The position numbers were made by a program, and so were the translations under genes. Source: Brachybacterium endophyticum (GTDB lineage: Bacteria; Actinomycetota; Actinomycetes; Actinomycetales; Dermabacteraceae). From it: a stretch of 64,000 bases of DNA. The stretch covers positions 62,001 through 126,000 of the forward strand of contig NZ_QFKX01000006.1 of NCBI RefSeq assembly GCF_003130585.1, read 5' to 3'. Of this stretch, positions 25,638-33,124 are shown piece by piece. Under the pieces are notes generated by a model. That model saw only the letters and a program-made list of their open reading frames with translations. It was not told the origin of the DNA and did not search any database. Positions within the stretch are counted from its first letter, which is position 1. The number at the start of each line of letters is the position of its first letter.

Positions 25638-25910
25638 TCAGGCGGCTGTCTTGACACGACGCTGTGGCTCCGGGGTGCCCACCCGTGCTCTGGGGGAGTC
25701 CACTCGAGTCACGAAAATGTCGTCGACGTCGAGATGGAGGTAGTGCGCGATGCGCAGGGCTGGGTCCGTGTTGAGGGTTTTGGCCTCGCCGGTGATGAGT
25801 CGCCGCATGTAGCTGTGCGACTTCCAGCCTGCTGCGCGTGCGAGCTCGCGTTGGGAGACGTTGAGCTTGTCCATGCGGCGGATGAGCTTGTCGCGGTTGA
25901 TGAGCTCCAT
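25638..25910 (-). CDS. XRE-family regulator at the head of the early operon (Cro-like)
   Basis: A 90-residue helix-turn-helix protein: LIRRMDKLNVSQRELARAAG is followed by the recognition part WKSHSYMRRLITGEAKTLNT, then ALRIAHYLHLDVDDIFV, a standard XRE layout. As the first leftward gene it is the natural Cro-type repressor or activator of the early operon. ATG 25910 is preferred (GGAG 8 bases before); GTG 25952 would add 14 residues. Starts further upstream are excluded by the promoter at 25992 to 26020. Confidence 0.8.
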   Translation of the reverse strand: MELINRDKLIRRMDKLNVSQRELARAAGWKSHSYMRRLITGEAKTLNTDPALRIAHYLHLDVDDIFVTRVDSPRARVGTPEPQRRVKTAA

Positions 25911-25972
25911 CCAGATCGCTCCGATAGTTGGGGGTGCGGTGACGAGATGCACTGTACTTCCTTCGAGTCCAG

Positions 25973-26105
25973 GTGTCCACTGATGGAGCACATGATGCAC
26001 CCCGTAGTGTCCACATGCAAGCGACAAGTTCTGACCTGCGGTTTACGGCGTGTCCTGCTGTGACGCGCGCACGTCTGGTCAATCTGCGAAACTCTTAGTG
26101 TCCAC
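25973..26105. promoter_or_regulatory. Candidate operator repeats (GTGTCCAC) in the divergent control region
   Basis: GTGTCCAC occurs at 25973 to 25980, 26007 to 26014 and 26098 to 26105, with a partial GTGTCC at 26050. Two copies share the longer core TAGTGTCCAC followed by A/T and TG. One copy lies in the spacer of the leftward promoter and one lies near the presumed rightward promoter. The arrangement is like a phage immunity operator set. Confidence 0.6.
25992..26020 (-). promoter_or_regulatory. Leftward early promoter
   Basis: On the minus strand TTGCAT (26020 to 26015) and CATCAT (25997 to 25992) are separated by exactly 17 bases. The spacer contains one GTGGACAC repeat, so a bound repressor would block it. 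Transcription would start near 25985 and read into the Cro-like gene. Confidence 0.6.
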
Positions 26106-26169
26106 TTGGGGGCGCGTGCCGGTGCCCGCCCTGGTGGCGTTTCGTCATCCGACCGCAGAGGATTCCGCC

Positions 26170-26994
26170 GTGAACGCATTGCACCCGCTCGGCCAGTTGA
26201 TCCAGTCCGTCGAGGACTCGAGAGGCTGGACGCTGCGCGAGATCGCGCGGCGCATCGATGAGCGGACAGGGCGGACGATTTCTCACGCCTACGTGGCGCG
26301 GCTGAAGAAAAAGCCAATCAGCTCGATCACGTACGAGACGATCCATGCCCTCGCAGTCGGGCTCGATGTTCCGGAGCGCCTCGTGGGTGCTGCGGCTCTC
26401 GAGACGATGGGCGTTCGCGACCTCGACCAGCCAGAGGCCGGCGCCGCCGTCGCTATCGCCCGGGACTCCGACCTCTCCACACGCGACCGCAGGATCCTCC
26501 TCGCGGCAGTACGGGAGATGCAGGATGCCACCGACCACCAACAGCCGACGCCAGACGACACCGACACTCGCGTGGCGGATCCGCCTCAGCCAGATGGCTC
26601 AACAAGCGAGGTGCCGTTCGGCAAGATGCCGATCGACCCGACCCTGCCGCAGACGGGTAAGCACTCCTGGACGCCCGACATGCCGACCAACGAGCTTCTC
26701 CCGCTTGTCTTCGATCTGGTCGAGGAGCGCGAGCACGCTGATCTTCGGGTGCTACGCGAGCAGGCGGCCGGGCAGCTTGACGAGCTGCTGCGGCACCTTG
26801 CTGAGAGGCGGGCGTCCGCCGGCCCGGCAGACACAGGCATAGGACTGAACGTGCAGGACCGACCTCGGTCCGACAGTGGTGCCTCGCGCCCGTGGGAGCA
26901 GCCCGACTTCGACGTCGCCGCGAAGCGAGGCAGGAACCGCGGCCGCGAGGCCCGCGAGCAGCAGAACCGCGACGCTGAGGGGGATGATTTGTGA
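26170..26994 (+). CDS. Immunity repressor-like HTH protein
   Basis: A 274-residue protein beginning at GTG 26170 (AGAGGA upstream) as the first gene of the rightward lysogeny operon. Residues about 4 to 75 form an HTH domain (PLGQLIQSVEDSRGWTLREI, then SHAYVARLKKKPISSITYET, ending LAVGLDVPERLVGAAA). The remainder is acidic and helical with a basic tail (AAKRGRNRGREAREQQN). Position, divergence from the Cro-like gene and coupling to the Rex-like genes make it the best candidate for the prophage repressor. It has no Ala-Gly cleavage/LexA peptidase domain. Confidence 0.65.
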   Translation: MNALHPLGQLIQSVEDSRGWTLREIARRIDERTGRTISHAYVARLKKKPISSITYETIHALAVGLDVPERLVGAAALETMGVRDLDQPEAGAAVAIARDSDLSTRDRRILLAAVREMQDATDHQQPTPDDTDTRVADPPQPDGSTSEVPFGKMPIDPTLPQTGKHSWTPDMPTNELLPLVFDLVEEREHADLRVLREQAAGQLDELLRHLAERRASAGPADTGIGLNVQDRPRSDSGASRPWEQPDFDVAAKRGRNRGREAREQQNRDAEGDDL

Positions 26995-27962
26995 TGGCCA
27001 CGCCGATTCGAAAGAAGCACGCCAGGTTCTTTCGCGCGTATGTGCTCGACAGCGGCACCCGTGTCGACATCGATCAGGTTGACTGGCAGCAGGTGCTCAA
27101 GGACATCTCGGAGCTCGAGACCCCCAGCCGAACCAACGCTGAAGGGCTCCGGTTCGAGGCTTTCGAGCATGACCACAGGTACATGCTTGGCATGCACAAG
27201 CCGTTGGACCCGGACTTCCTGAGCAAGGAGGACCCCGCAACCGGGTCGATCGTAGATGCGATGAACGCCGAAGCAGCGGACGAGGGAGCGAGGGAGGCCG
27301 AACGCTGGTTCCGCTCTACTGGCGTGGTGTTCTTCGAGGTGGGGAATGCTTTCGCCCTCACTCAGGGCAGCGTTGGAGCCGTCAAGCAAGGTGCAGTGCG
27401 AGGCTTCCTCGAGATGTTTCAGCCGCTCGGAGCAGGTAAGCACTGGGGAGTGGAACCGCTGATCGACGACAGCCAGCTGGACGAGTTCAGGGGCGTCAAC
27501 CGCGCGAAGGCCTTCGAGACAACGATCGACTCCACCCGGATGCTGTTCGATGCCAATGGCGAGCCGGTGGTCGACGCCGCGGGCCCTGCGATGCTGTCCG
27601 ACAAGTTTGCTGCCTCCATCGGTGGTGACGTCAGGATCTCGATGAAGATCGAGCTCCTGAGCCAGTCCCAGGGCATCAAGACCCAGCGCAGCTTCTACGA
27701 CTCGATCCGTCACGACGTGGCGCGGTTCATTGCTCCGGCGGCTCGAAGCAAGGTCACAACCATCAACGACGACGGCACGCACGAAGTGCTCGAGCTCGCA
27801 GCCCATGACCTCGCCTCCACGTTCGAGGTCGACCCGAGCGAGTCCGAGGTGGTGCAGTTCTCCACGTTGATGGCCCGGCTGTCAGATGTCCGAGCTGAGA
27901 TGGAGAGTAGGGTGAACGCCATCATCGAAGGAGCGGGCGATGACGAAGCCGGACGACCCTAG
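26994..27962 (+). CDS. RexA-like cytoplasmic protein
   Basis: A 322-residue soluble protein; ATG 26994 overlaps the repressor stop, and a GTG directly before it is an alternative. The N-terminal KKHARFFRAYVLDSGTRVDI and the central block STGVVFFEVGNAFALTQG, then FLEMFQPLGAGKHWGVEPLI, follow the same order as lambda RexA (F-x-F-V-E-G-D, then a helix, then V-x-I-E-P-L-M). The gene lies directly downstream of a repressor and overlaps a four-helix membrane protein, as rexA and rexB do. In lambda these two stop superinfecting phages by depolarising the membrane. The homology is my reading by eye. Confidence 0.6.
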   Translation: MATPIRKKHARFFRAYVLDSGTRVDIDQVDWQQVLKDISELETPSRTNAEGLRFEAFEHDHRYMLGMHKPLDPDFLSKEDPATGSIVDAMNAEAADEGAREAERWFRSTGVVFFEVGNAFALTQGSVGAVKQGAVRGFLEMFQPLGAGKHWGVEPLIDDSQLDEFRGVNRAKAFETTIDSTRMLFDANGEPVVDAAGPAMLSDKFAASIGGDVRISMKIELLSQSQGIKTQRSFYDSIRHDVARFIAPAARSKVTTINDDGTHEVLELAAHDLASTFEVDPSESEVVQFSTLMARLSDVRAEMESRVNAIIEGAGDDEAGRP

Positions 27963-28491
27963 ACCGACACTCATGGACAGGATCACTTCCCGTCCGATCT
28001 ATGACCAGGCGCCAGCGATTGTCGCAGCTGCTGCATGGGCGTTCTGGGGTGTCGGGGCGTTGGGCCTAGACGATCCAGCGCTCAGTAGCCAGCGGGCCGC
28101 GATCTACACGTCCCTGGGAACGCTCAGCGCGCTAGTGCTGGCCTCGGCCACTTTCGTGTGCACGATGACGTACCAGTCGACGAACATGCTGATGAACGCG
28201 GCATTCAAGAAGTTCCGTCCGGAGATCCGACGTAACTGGTTATCGATCCTGGCCACGGCCCTAGTGGCGGCCGCCGTGTCAGTTTCGTTGCTAGCGACCG
28301 ACTCGCTCAGTCCCCGATGGTCACTCGTCGTGGGAGGCTACATCCTCGCGATCATCCTGATCAGAGGCCTCCGCGCTCTCTACTGGTTGAACTACAGCCT
28401 CTTCGGTGACGAGCTTGACGGCGCCCGCCGCAAGAAGGTCGAACTCGAGGGTGTTCCACTACTAAAGGACAAGTCAGACGCTACTCGCTGA
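27940..28491 (+). CDS. RexB-like four-helix membrane protein
   Basis: A 183-residue protein with four transmembrane segments: APAIVAAAAWAFWGVGALGL, SLGTLSALVLASATFVCTM, NWLSILATALVAAAVSVSLL and SLVVGGYILAIILIRGLRAL. The number of helices and the small size match lambda RexB, an ion channel. Its start overlaps the RexA-like gene by 23 bases, so the two are almost certainly co-translated. The C-terminus is charged and cytoplasmic (GARRKKVELEGVPLLKD). Direct sequence similarity to RexB is not evident to me; the call rests on topology and context. Confidence 0.6.
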   Translation: MTKPDDPRPTLMDRITSRPIYDQAPAIVAAAAWAFWGVGALGLDDPALSSQRAAIYTSLGTLSALVLASATFVCTMTYQSTNMLMNAAFKKFRPEIRRNWLSILATALVAAAVSVSLLATDSLSPRWSLVVGGYILAIILIRGLRALYWLNYSLFGDELDGARRKKVELEGVPLLKDKSDATR

Positions 28492-28500
28492 GATGTCGCC

Positions 28501-28905
28501 GTGTCCGGTTACCGTCCGGTCATGCTTGAACCTCGGATCCTCGACGCGGCGTTGCCCGAGGGCCTGCTGGGCTACACCGACGGCGCCACCACGATCTGGC
28601 TCGACGAACAGCTGACCGCGGTTGACCGCCGCGTCGTCCTCGACCACGAGCTTGTCCATTACGTCCGTGGGCACGAAGGACACTGCCTCGCAGTGGTGGA
28701 GAACGGCATCGACCGACAGGTCGCGTGCGGCCTCATCCGCGTCGACGAGCTCGGCGAGGCGGCCGCATGGTCCCCGTACCCGGCCGAGATCGCTGAAGAA
28801 CTCGACGTCATGCCCGAGACCGTCGTCGACCGCCTCCACACCCTCACCGACTGTGAACGCGCTGCCCTCACCGAGCGACTGCGCGACGCTCACTGGAAAC
28901 ACTGA
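28501..28905 (+). CDS. ImmA-like metallopeptidase
   Basis: A 134-residue protein with the zinc-binding HExxH motif in VLDHELVHYVRGHEGHC. The downstream helix ends ALTERLRDAHWKH. ImmA-type proteases cleave phage repressors and commonly lie in lysogeny modules; here the gene lies between the Rex-like pair and the integrase. GTG 28501 gives the length used here; ATG 28522 (MLEPRILD) is an alternative. It might inactivate the HTH repressor at 26170. Confidence 0.75.
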   Translation: MSGYRPVMLEPRILDAALPEGLLGYTDGATTIWLDEQLTAVDRRVVLDHELVHYVRGHEGHCLAVVENGIDRQVACGLIRVDELGEAAAWSPYPAEIAEELDVMPETVVDRLHTLTDCERAALTERLRDAHWKH

Positions 28906-28926
28906 CCAATGGAGGGAGTCGCCGTC

Positions 28927-30372
28927 GTGGTGTCGAAGCGTGCCGTGATCTACATGCGGCAGTCCACGTACCGGGAAGAGTCCATCAGCCTCGAGCTGCA
29001 GGAGGCCGCCTGCCGGCAGTACGCCCGCGCGCAGGGGTACGAAGTCGTCGCGGTCGAGGCAGACCCGGGAATCTCGGGGCGGACATTCGACCGGCCCGCT
29101 GTGCGCCGCGTTATGGGCATGGTCGAAGAGAAGCGCGTTGACGTGATCATCCTGTGGAAGTGGTCGCGACTGTCGCGTTCGAGGAAGGACTGGGCGGTCG
29201 CCGCCGACACCGTCGAGCAGGCCGGTGGCGCGATCGAGTCAGCAACCGAAGCGATCGACACGTCCACCTCCACGGGCCGCCTCGCCCGCGGCGTCATGGT
29301 CGAGTTCGCCGCCTTCGAGTCCGAGCGCATCGGCGACGGCTGGCGCGAAGCCCACGCCCGCCGCCTCGCCGCCGGCCGACCAGCCAACGGGAAGGCCCGC
29401 TTCGGCTACCAGTACGACCGCGACCAGAAGCTCCACATGCCAGATCCGATCACCGGGCCGATCCTCGCCGACGCGTACCGCCGCTACCTCTCCGGAGAGT
29501 CGGTCTACTCCCTCACACAGTGGATCCGATCCACGGGCGCGGAGCCCGCCGCTGGGTACGGGTCTGTCATGGCGGCGCCCTGGCACTCGCGGACGCTGCG
29601 CCGCGTCCTTGACTCCGGGTTCGGTGCAGGGAAGCTGCTTGTGAAGGGCGAGTACCTCGACGGGGCGCACGAGCCGGTGATCACCCCGGGGGAGTGGACC
29701 CGGTACCGGAGACGCCGGGAGGAGCGGGCGGCGCGGCCGCGTGGCGAGCGGTCCGAGTACCTGCTGTCAGGGCTGATCCGGTGCGGGGTGTGCGGTGGCC
29801 GGATGCAGTACTCGAAGCGACCAGCCCGGGAGTCCGGGCCGCAGATTCGATGCCGCGAAAGCGTCGAGGGTCGCGCACACGGACAGGGCATCACCCTTGC
29901 TGTCCACGCGGAGCGGGCCGTGGAGACATGGGTAGGAGAGGCCGCCGCCGAACTCGAGGGCACCGTCGATCTAGATGTGCCGCAGACTGTCCAGGATCCA
30001 ACGGGGGTGCTCGAGCGGGAGTTGGAGAAGACCTATGATGCGATGGGGCGTCTAGCGATGAGGCTCGCCGAGGAAAAGATCAGCGAGGAAGCTCATTCGC
30101 GCGCAGCAGCGACGTTCGAGTCTCGTCTGTGCCAGCTCCAGGGCGACCTCGAGGCAGCGAGGGAGCGAGCCGCGGCGCCGCCTCCGCTCGAGCGTGACGT
30201 CATCCGGCTCGCTGAGGACTGGCTACTGCTCGATGTTCCCGCACGTCGAGAGGAGCTCACGCTGCTCCTCGAGGACATCACGGTCACGCCGGGCGGCAGG
30301 TATGGGAAGGTCCGCGTTGAGGTGCATCCGCGGGTGCGGGAGCCACGATCGTTCGAGTACGTGTCACGCTGA
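28927..30372 (+). CDS. Large serine integrase
   Basis: A 481-residue serine recombinase that integrates and excises the prophage. The catalytic Ser lies in RAVIYMRQSTYREESISLEL; the next conserved block is DPGISGRTFDRPAVRRVM, then WKWSRLSRSRKDW. A zinc ribbon (IRCGVCGGRMQYSKRPAR, further Cys in QIRCRES) and a coiled coil follow in the C-terminal half. GTG 28927 is preferred because GGAGGGAG is 8 bases before it; the ATG at 28909 would contain that site. It defines the right end of the element. A directionality factor is not identified. Confidence 0.93.
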   Translation: MVSKRAVIYMRQSTYREESISLELQEAACRQYARAQGYEVVAVEADPGISGRTFDRPAVRRVMGMVEEKRVDVIILWKWSRLSRSRKDWAVAADTVEQAGGAIESATEAIDTSTSTGRLARGVMVEFAAFESERIGDGWREAHARRLAAGRPANGKARFGYQYDRDQKLHMPDPITGPILADAYRRYLSGESVYSLTQWIRSTGAEPAAGYGSVMAAPWHSRTLRRVLDSGFGAGKLLVKGEYLDGAHEPVITPGEWTRYRRRREERAARPRGERSEYLLSGLIRCGVCGGRMQYSKRPARESGPQIRCRESVEGRAHGQGITLAVHAERAVETWVGEAAAELEGTVDLDVPQTVQDPTGVLERELEKTYDAMGRLAMRLAEEKISEEAHSRAAATFESRLCQLQGDLEAARERAAAPPPLERDVIRLAEDWLLLDVPARREELTLLLEDITVTPGGRYGKVRVEVHPRVREPRSFEYVSR

Positions 30373-30418
30373 TGACGGCGGCCATCCCGGTAGGGACACC
30401 AACCGAGTAATAGTGCTC

Positions 30419-31531
30419 TCATTGGACGGCTCGGTCGTCGGAGAGAGGCCGACAATCCAGGTATGACAGCGCGCCTCGCAGACGCTCGGGAGAGTCCTGC
30501 AGTAGCCCTACGCCCTTGTTGCAATGCGGGCAGAGCAGCCCACGGATGCACCGCCGACACGACTTCAGCCCGGGGTGGCAGCTGTGATCATGGTCGATCT
30601 CCAGGTTCGCGTTCGGCTCCACGCAGATCGCGCACTTGCCGCCCTGCTGCTCGCGAAGTGCAGCGAACTCGTCGGCGCTCATCATGTGCGAGATCAGCCA
30701 GCGATCCTGCTCGCTGTACCAGGCATCCGGCGAGGCTGAGAGGGGACGTGCGGGGCTCTCCACGTAGCTGAGTGCTGCTGCTGTGATCTCCCGGCTGTCT
30801 CGGAGCTGGCCCAGCGCGGTGTTGCATCGGTTGCACAGGAATCCTCGGATGCACTTCCCGCACGAGCGCCTGCCGGGGCAGCAGCCGTGATCGTGGTCTA
30901 CGTAGACGTCTCGGCCGTCCTCGGCGAAAGGGGTCGCGCAGATCGCGCAGGCGCCGCCCTGTGAGCTGAGGATCTGCGCGTACGACTCATGGTCGAGGTT
31001 GAACAGCCAGACTCGGCGCTGCGCCTTGAGTCTCGCCGGATCTTGAGTCGCACGCCAATCCTTGTACTTACCTGCTCCGCAGCTCTTGCATGTCCCGTGG
31101 TGGAGCTGCTGACCATGCGTGGAGATCCGGCTCTTGGGGAACTCGGAGAGAGGCATCTCCAGCCCGCACACCCTGCAGATCTTGGTCTCTTTCGGGCGCC
31201 AGGTGCTCCAGTCGTACGGCGCAGGTACGTGCTTCGCCCGCTTGATCGATGCATTGCATGCTTTGCACTTCGTGCCGTATTTGGTTTCGCCCGTGACGAA
31301 GGTTCCGACGGGAGAGAACTCGGAAACGTCCTTCACCTCGGAGCAGTTGTTGCAGCGCTTGCGCGTCGACCCGGCGGCGGTGCGACGTGGGCGGACGGCT
31401 CGCCCAGTCGCCGCCTCTCGCCTCACGCGGCAACCTCGGCAGATCGCGAACTGCAGCGGCGTGAGCGGGTCGTCCTCGACGATGTACTCGCTGCGATCCA
31501 TCGGTGCGCCGCAGTCCCGACACGGTCTCAT
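30419..31531 (-). CDS. Zinc-rich protein with two endonuclease VII domains
   Basis: A 370-residue protein. The N-terminal half carries three or more paired-Cys modules (CRDCGAPM, CNNCSEVKDVSEF, CRVCGLEMPLSEF, CKSCG). Two recombination-endonuclease-VII domains follow: the first around VDHDHGCCPGRRSCGKCIRG, then FLCNRCNTALGQLRDS, the second around IDHDHSCHPGLKSCRRCIRG, then LLCPHCNKGVGLLQDS. Such nucleases cut branched DNA. Most phage versions have one copy, so the duplication and long zinc N-terminus are unusual. It is convergent with the integrase gene. Confidence 0.8.
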   Translation of the reverse strand: MRPCRDCGAPMDRSEYIVEDDPLTPLQFAICRGCRVRREAATGRAVRPRRTAAGSTRKRCNNCSEVKDVSEFSPVGTFVTGETKYGTKCKACNASIKRAKHVPAPYDWSTWRPKETKICRVCGLEMPLSEFPKSRISTHGQQLHHGTCKSCGAGKYKDWRATQDPARLKAQRRVWLFNLDHESYAQILSSQGGACAICATPFAEDGRDVYVDHDHGCCPGRRSCGKCIRGFLCNRCNTALGQLRDSREITAAALSYVESPARPLSASPDAWYSEQDRWLISHMMSADEFAALREQQGGKCAICVEPNANLEIDHDHSCHPGLKSCRRCIRGLLCPHCNKGVGLLQDSPERLRGALSYLDCRPLSDDRAVQ

Positions 31532-31755
31532 CGCGATGCGCTTCCATCCTGCGCGTCTCGATGGCTATCCGCCCACCTTCCGGTCAGCAGGCTATGGACG
31601 CCCTCGACGTTCAGGAGAGAGCCAACGGAGACCGACGTCTTGGTCATGTGCCACATGATGCCCGGTGGTGATCGAGAATCGTACTCGATCGCGAGATTCT
31701 GGCCCTCGGCCACGGCAGACGTATCCGCTCGGATCGTCCGCAGCGCGCATCGCAC
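31528..31755 (-). CDS. Possible small protein coupled to the endonuclease VII gene
   Basis: A frame ending MWHMTKTSVSVGSLLNVEGV and HSLLTGRWADSHRDAQDG whose TGA overlaps the endonuclease ATG (ATGA). That overlap is the main support. The start is uncertain (GTG 31755 is used; the frame is open further). No family recognised. Confidence 0.3.
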   Translation of the reverse strand: MRCALRTIRADTSAVAEGQNLAIEYDSRSPPGIMWHMTKTSVSVGSLLNVEGVHSLLTGRWADSHRDAQDGSASR

Positions 31756-31771
31756 CGCATAGTCTCGGCCC

Positions 31772-32386
31772 GTGAACCCCGCGCACGTGCTCGACCTACT
31801 CCTCACCCCGGGTGTGCTCACCCCGCTCGCGTCCATCGCGGGCGTGATCGTGACGGCATTCCTCGCCGTCCGCGCGACGAAACAGCAATCAAGAGACCTC
31901 ACGCGCCAGCTCAATCACCAGACCGAGCAGGCAAGCGCAGACCGTCATCGGGGCCATGAGGCCCAGCTGCGGGGCGAGAGGCTTGAGGTCTACCGTCGCT
32001 ACCTTGAGGTGAGCGATCGGGTGGCCCTGACTTTTCGCCCCGTCGTGTCGGGCACCTGGCAGCGTAGATCCGATGAGGCCGAGGCAGCCGATCGCGATGA
32101 GTGGCACGTGCGCACCGAGGTAGAACTGCTCGCCTCGCACAAGGTTGCGTCCGCCGCCCGCGACCTGCACTCGTCGCAGCAAGAGCGCCGCAAGGAATGG
32201 GCCCGCCGGTGGAGTCCACAAGGTCAGCGAGACGTCACGACCGAGGATGATCCGGCCCTGACGATGTGGGGCACCGCATTGGACCCCCTGGTCCAGGGAG
32301 TCTCTTTCCTGACCCACCTCATGCGCCAGGAAATGACGGCGGGCGTCGAGGAACCGCCAACGCAGCCCGGCAAAGACCCCGAGTAA
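31772..32386 (+). CDS. N-terminally anchored membrane protein, unknown
   Basis: A 204-residue protein with one N-terminal transmembrane segment (TPGVLTPLASIAGVIVTAFL) followed by a charged cytoplasmic helical domain (RDLTRQLNHQTEQASADRHR). It begins with GTG 31772 six bases after a TAGTCT element (31760 to 31765), so its mRNA may be leaderless. Similar small proteins occur in prophages and islands. Function unknown. Confidence 0.6.
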   Translation: MNPAHVLDLLLTPGVLTPLASIAGVIVTAFLAVRATKQQSRDLTRQLNHQTEQASADRHRGHEAQLRGERLEVYRRYLEVSDRVALTFRPVVSGTWQRRSDEAEAADRDEWHVRTEVELLASHKVASAARDLHSSQQERRKEWARRWSPQGQRDVTTEDDPALTMWGTALDPLVQGVSFLTHLMRQEMTAGVEEPPTQPGKDPE

Positions 32387-32395
32387 GAATGGCGC

Positions 32396-33028
32396 TCATC
32401 GGCCCCGTGGTCGTCCGATCTCCGCTCGGCTGAGCCCATGCGGCATGCTCTCCTGCACCGCTGCGCGAGCCTGCTGCGGGAACCGCAACGACGGGCGCCC
32501 CGCGACCCGCTCAGCGAGCCCAGACGCCCGTACCCGGCCTCTCGGCACCGTCACCATGCCGCCGCCCGGCTCGGGTTGATCCATCAGATCAGAGATCACC
32601 ATGCCCACGGCCGCGACGATGTCGTCGTGTGTGCCCGGCGGGTTCTGCAGCTTCACCGTGCCCGGCCCTGTCTCGACCATGCGCGTGCTCACGAACTCTG
32701 AGCGCACCTCCTCGTCATCTGGCAGCGATAGTGCCTGGTCCCGCAGCGCGACGAACACCGGGCGCGCGAGGCGGTTCGCCCCGGCTGAGCTGAACACGAA
32801 CTCCTCCGTGCGGATGCCCGACCGCGCCAGGTTCCCCGTCAGCTGCTCGGCCTGCATCCGGTCGAACCGCAGCCTCGCGCAGTACGCCTTGCACATGCGC
32901 AGCACGGCCGCCTCCACCTTGGCGAGATCCACACGGCCGTCGCGGTCCTCGGGCCGCCAGTAGAGCACTCGGTCGACGACTACGCGCCGCCCCTCCTCGG
33001 CGCGCTCCGAGCCGGCAGTACTTTGCAC
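32396..33028 (-). pseudogene. Large terminase C-terminal fragment from a different phage
   Basis: A 210-residue frame that matches only the RNase H nuclease half of a large terminase: RVVVDRVLYWRPEDRDGRVD, DRMQAEQLTGNLARSGIRTE and the end LQNPPGTHDDIVAAVGMVIS. The ATPase half (Walker A and B) is absent; upstream there is an unrelated plus-strand gene. It differs clearly in type from the intact terminase at 12528, so it is a relic of another phage. The first dozen residues are probably not terminase sequence. Confidence 0.8.
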
Positions 33029-33124
33029 GCCACGCCGCCAGCGTCGCGGCGAAGCGAAAGGCTTCGGTTAGAGTGCGCTGGAGCGAGGTGTCTGAGCCCG
33101 CTACTGCCAACCGAGGAGGGCGAC

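Larger units (their letters stand above)
1..30400. mobile_element. Siphovirus-type prophage, left end outside the window
   Basis: Contiguous phage gene order is visible: integrase and immunity genes at the right end, then on the minus strand replication genes, terminase, portal, capsid, connectors, tail tube, tail chaperones, tape measure and tail tip. Lysis genes and the left attachment site are not in the window. The right boundary is placed just after the serine integrase (stop at 30372) because such integrases normally sit next to the attachment site; the exact junction is inferred. All structural reading frames look intact, so the element could be functional. Confidence 0.9.

Noticed and set aside
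28909..28926. ATG at 28909 as integrase start
   Set aside because: It contains the strong GGAGGGAG ribosome site that serves GTG 28927; the recombinase domain begins right after the GTG.
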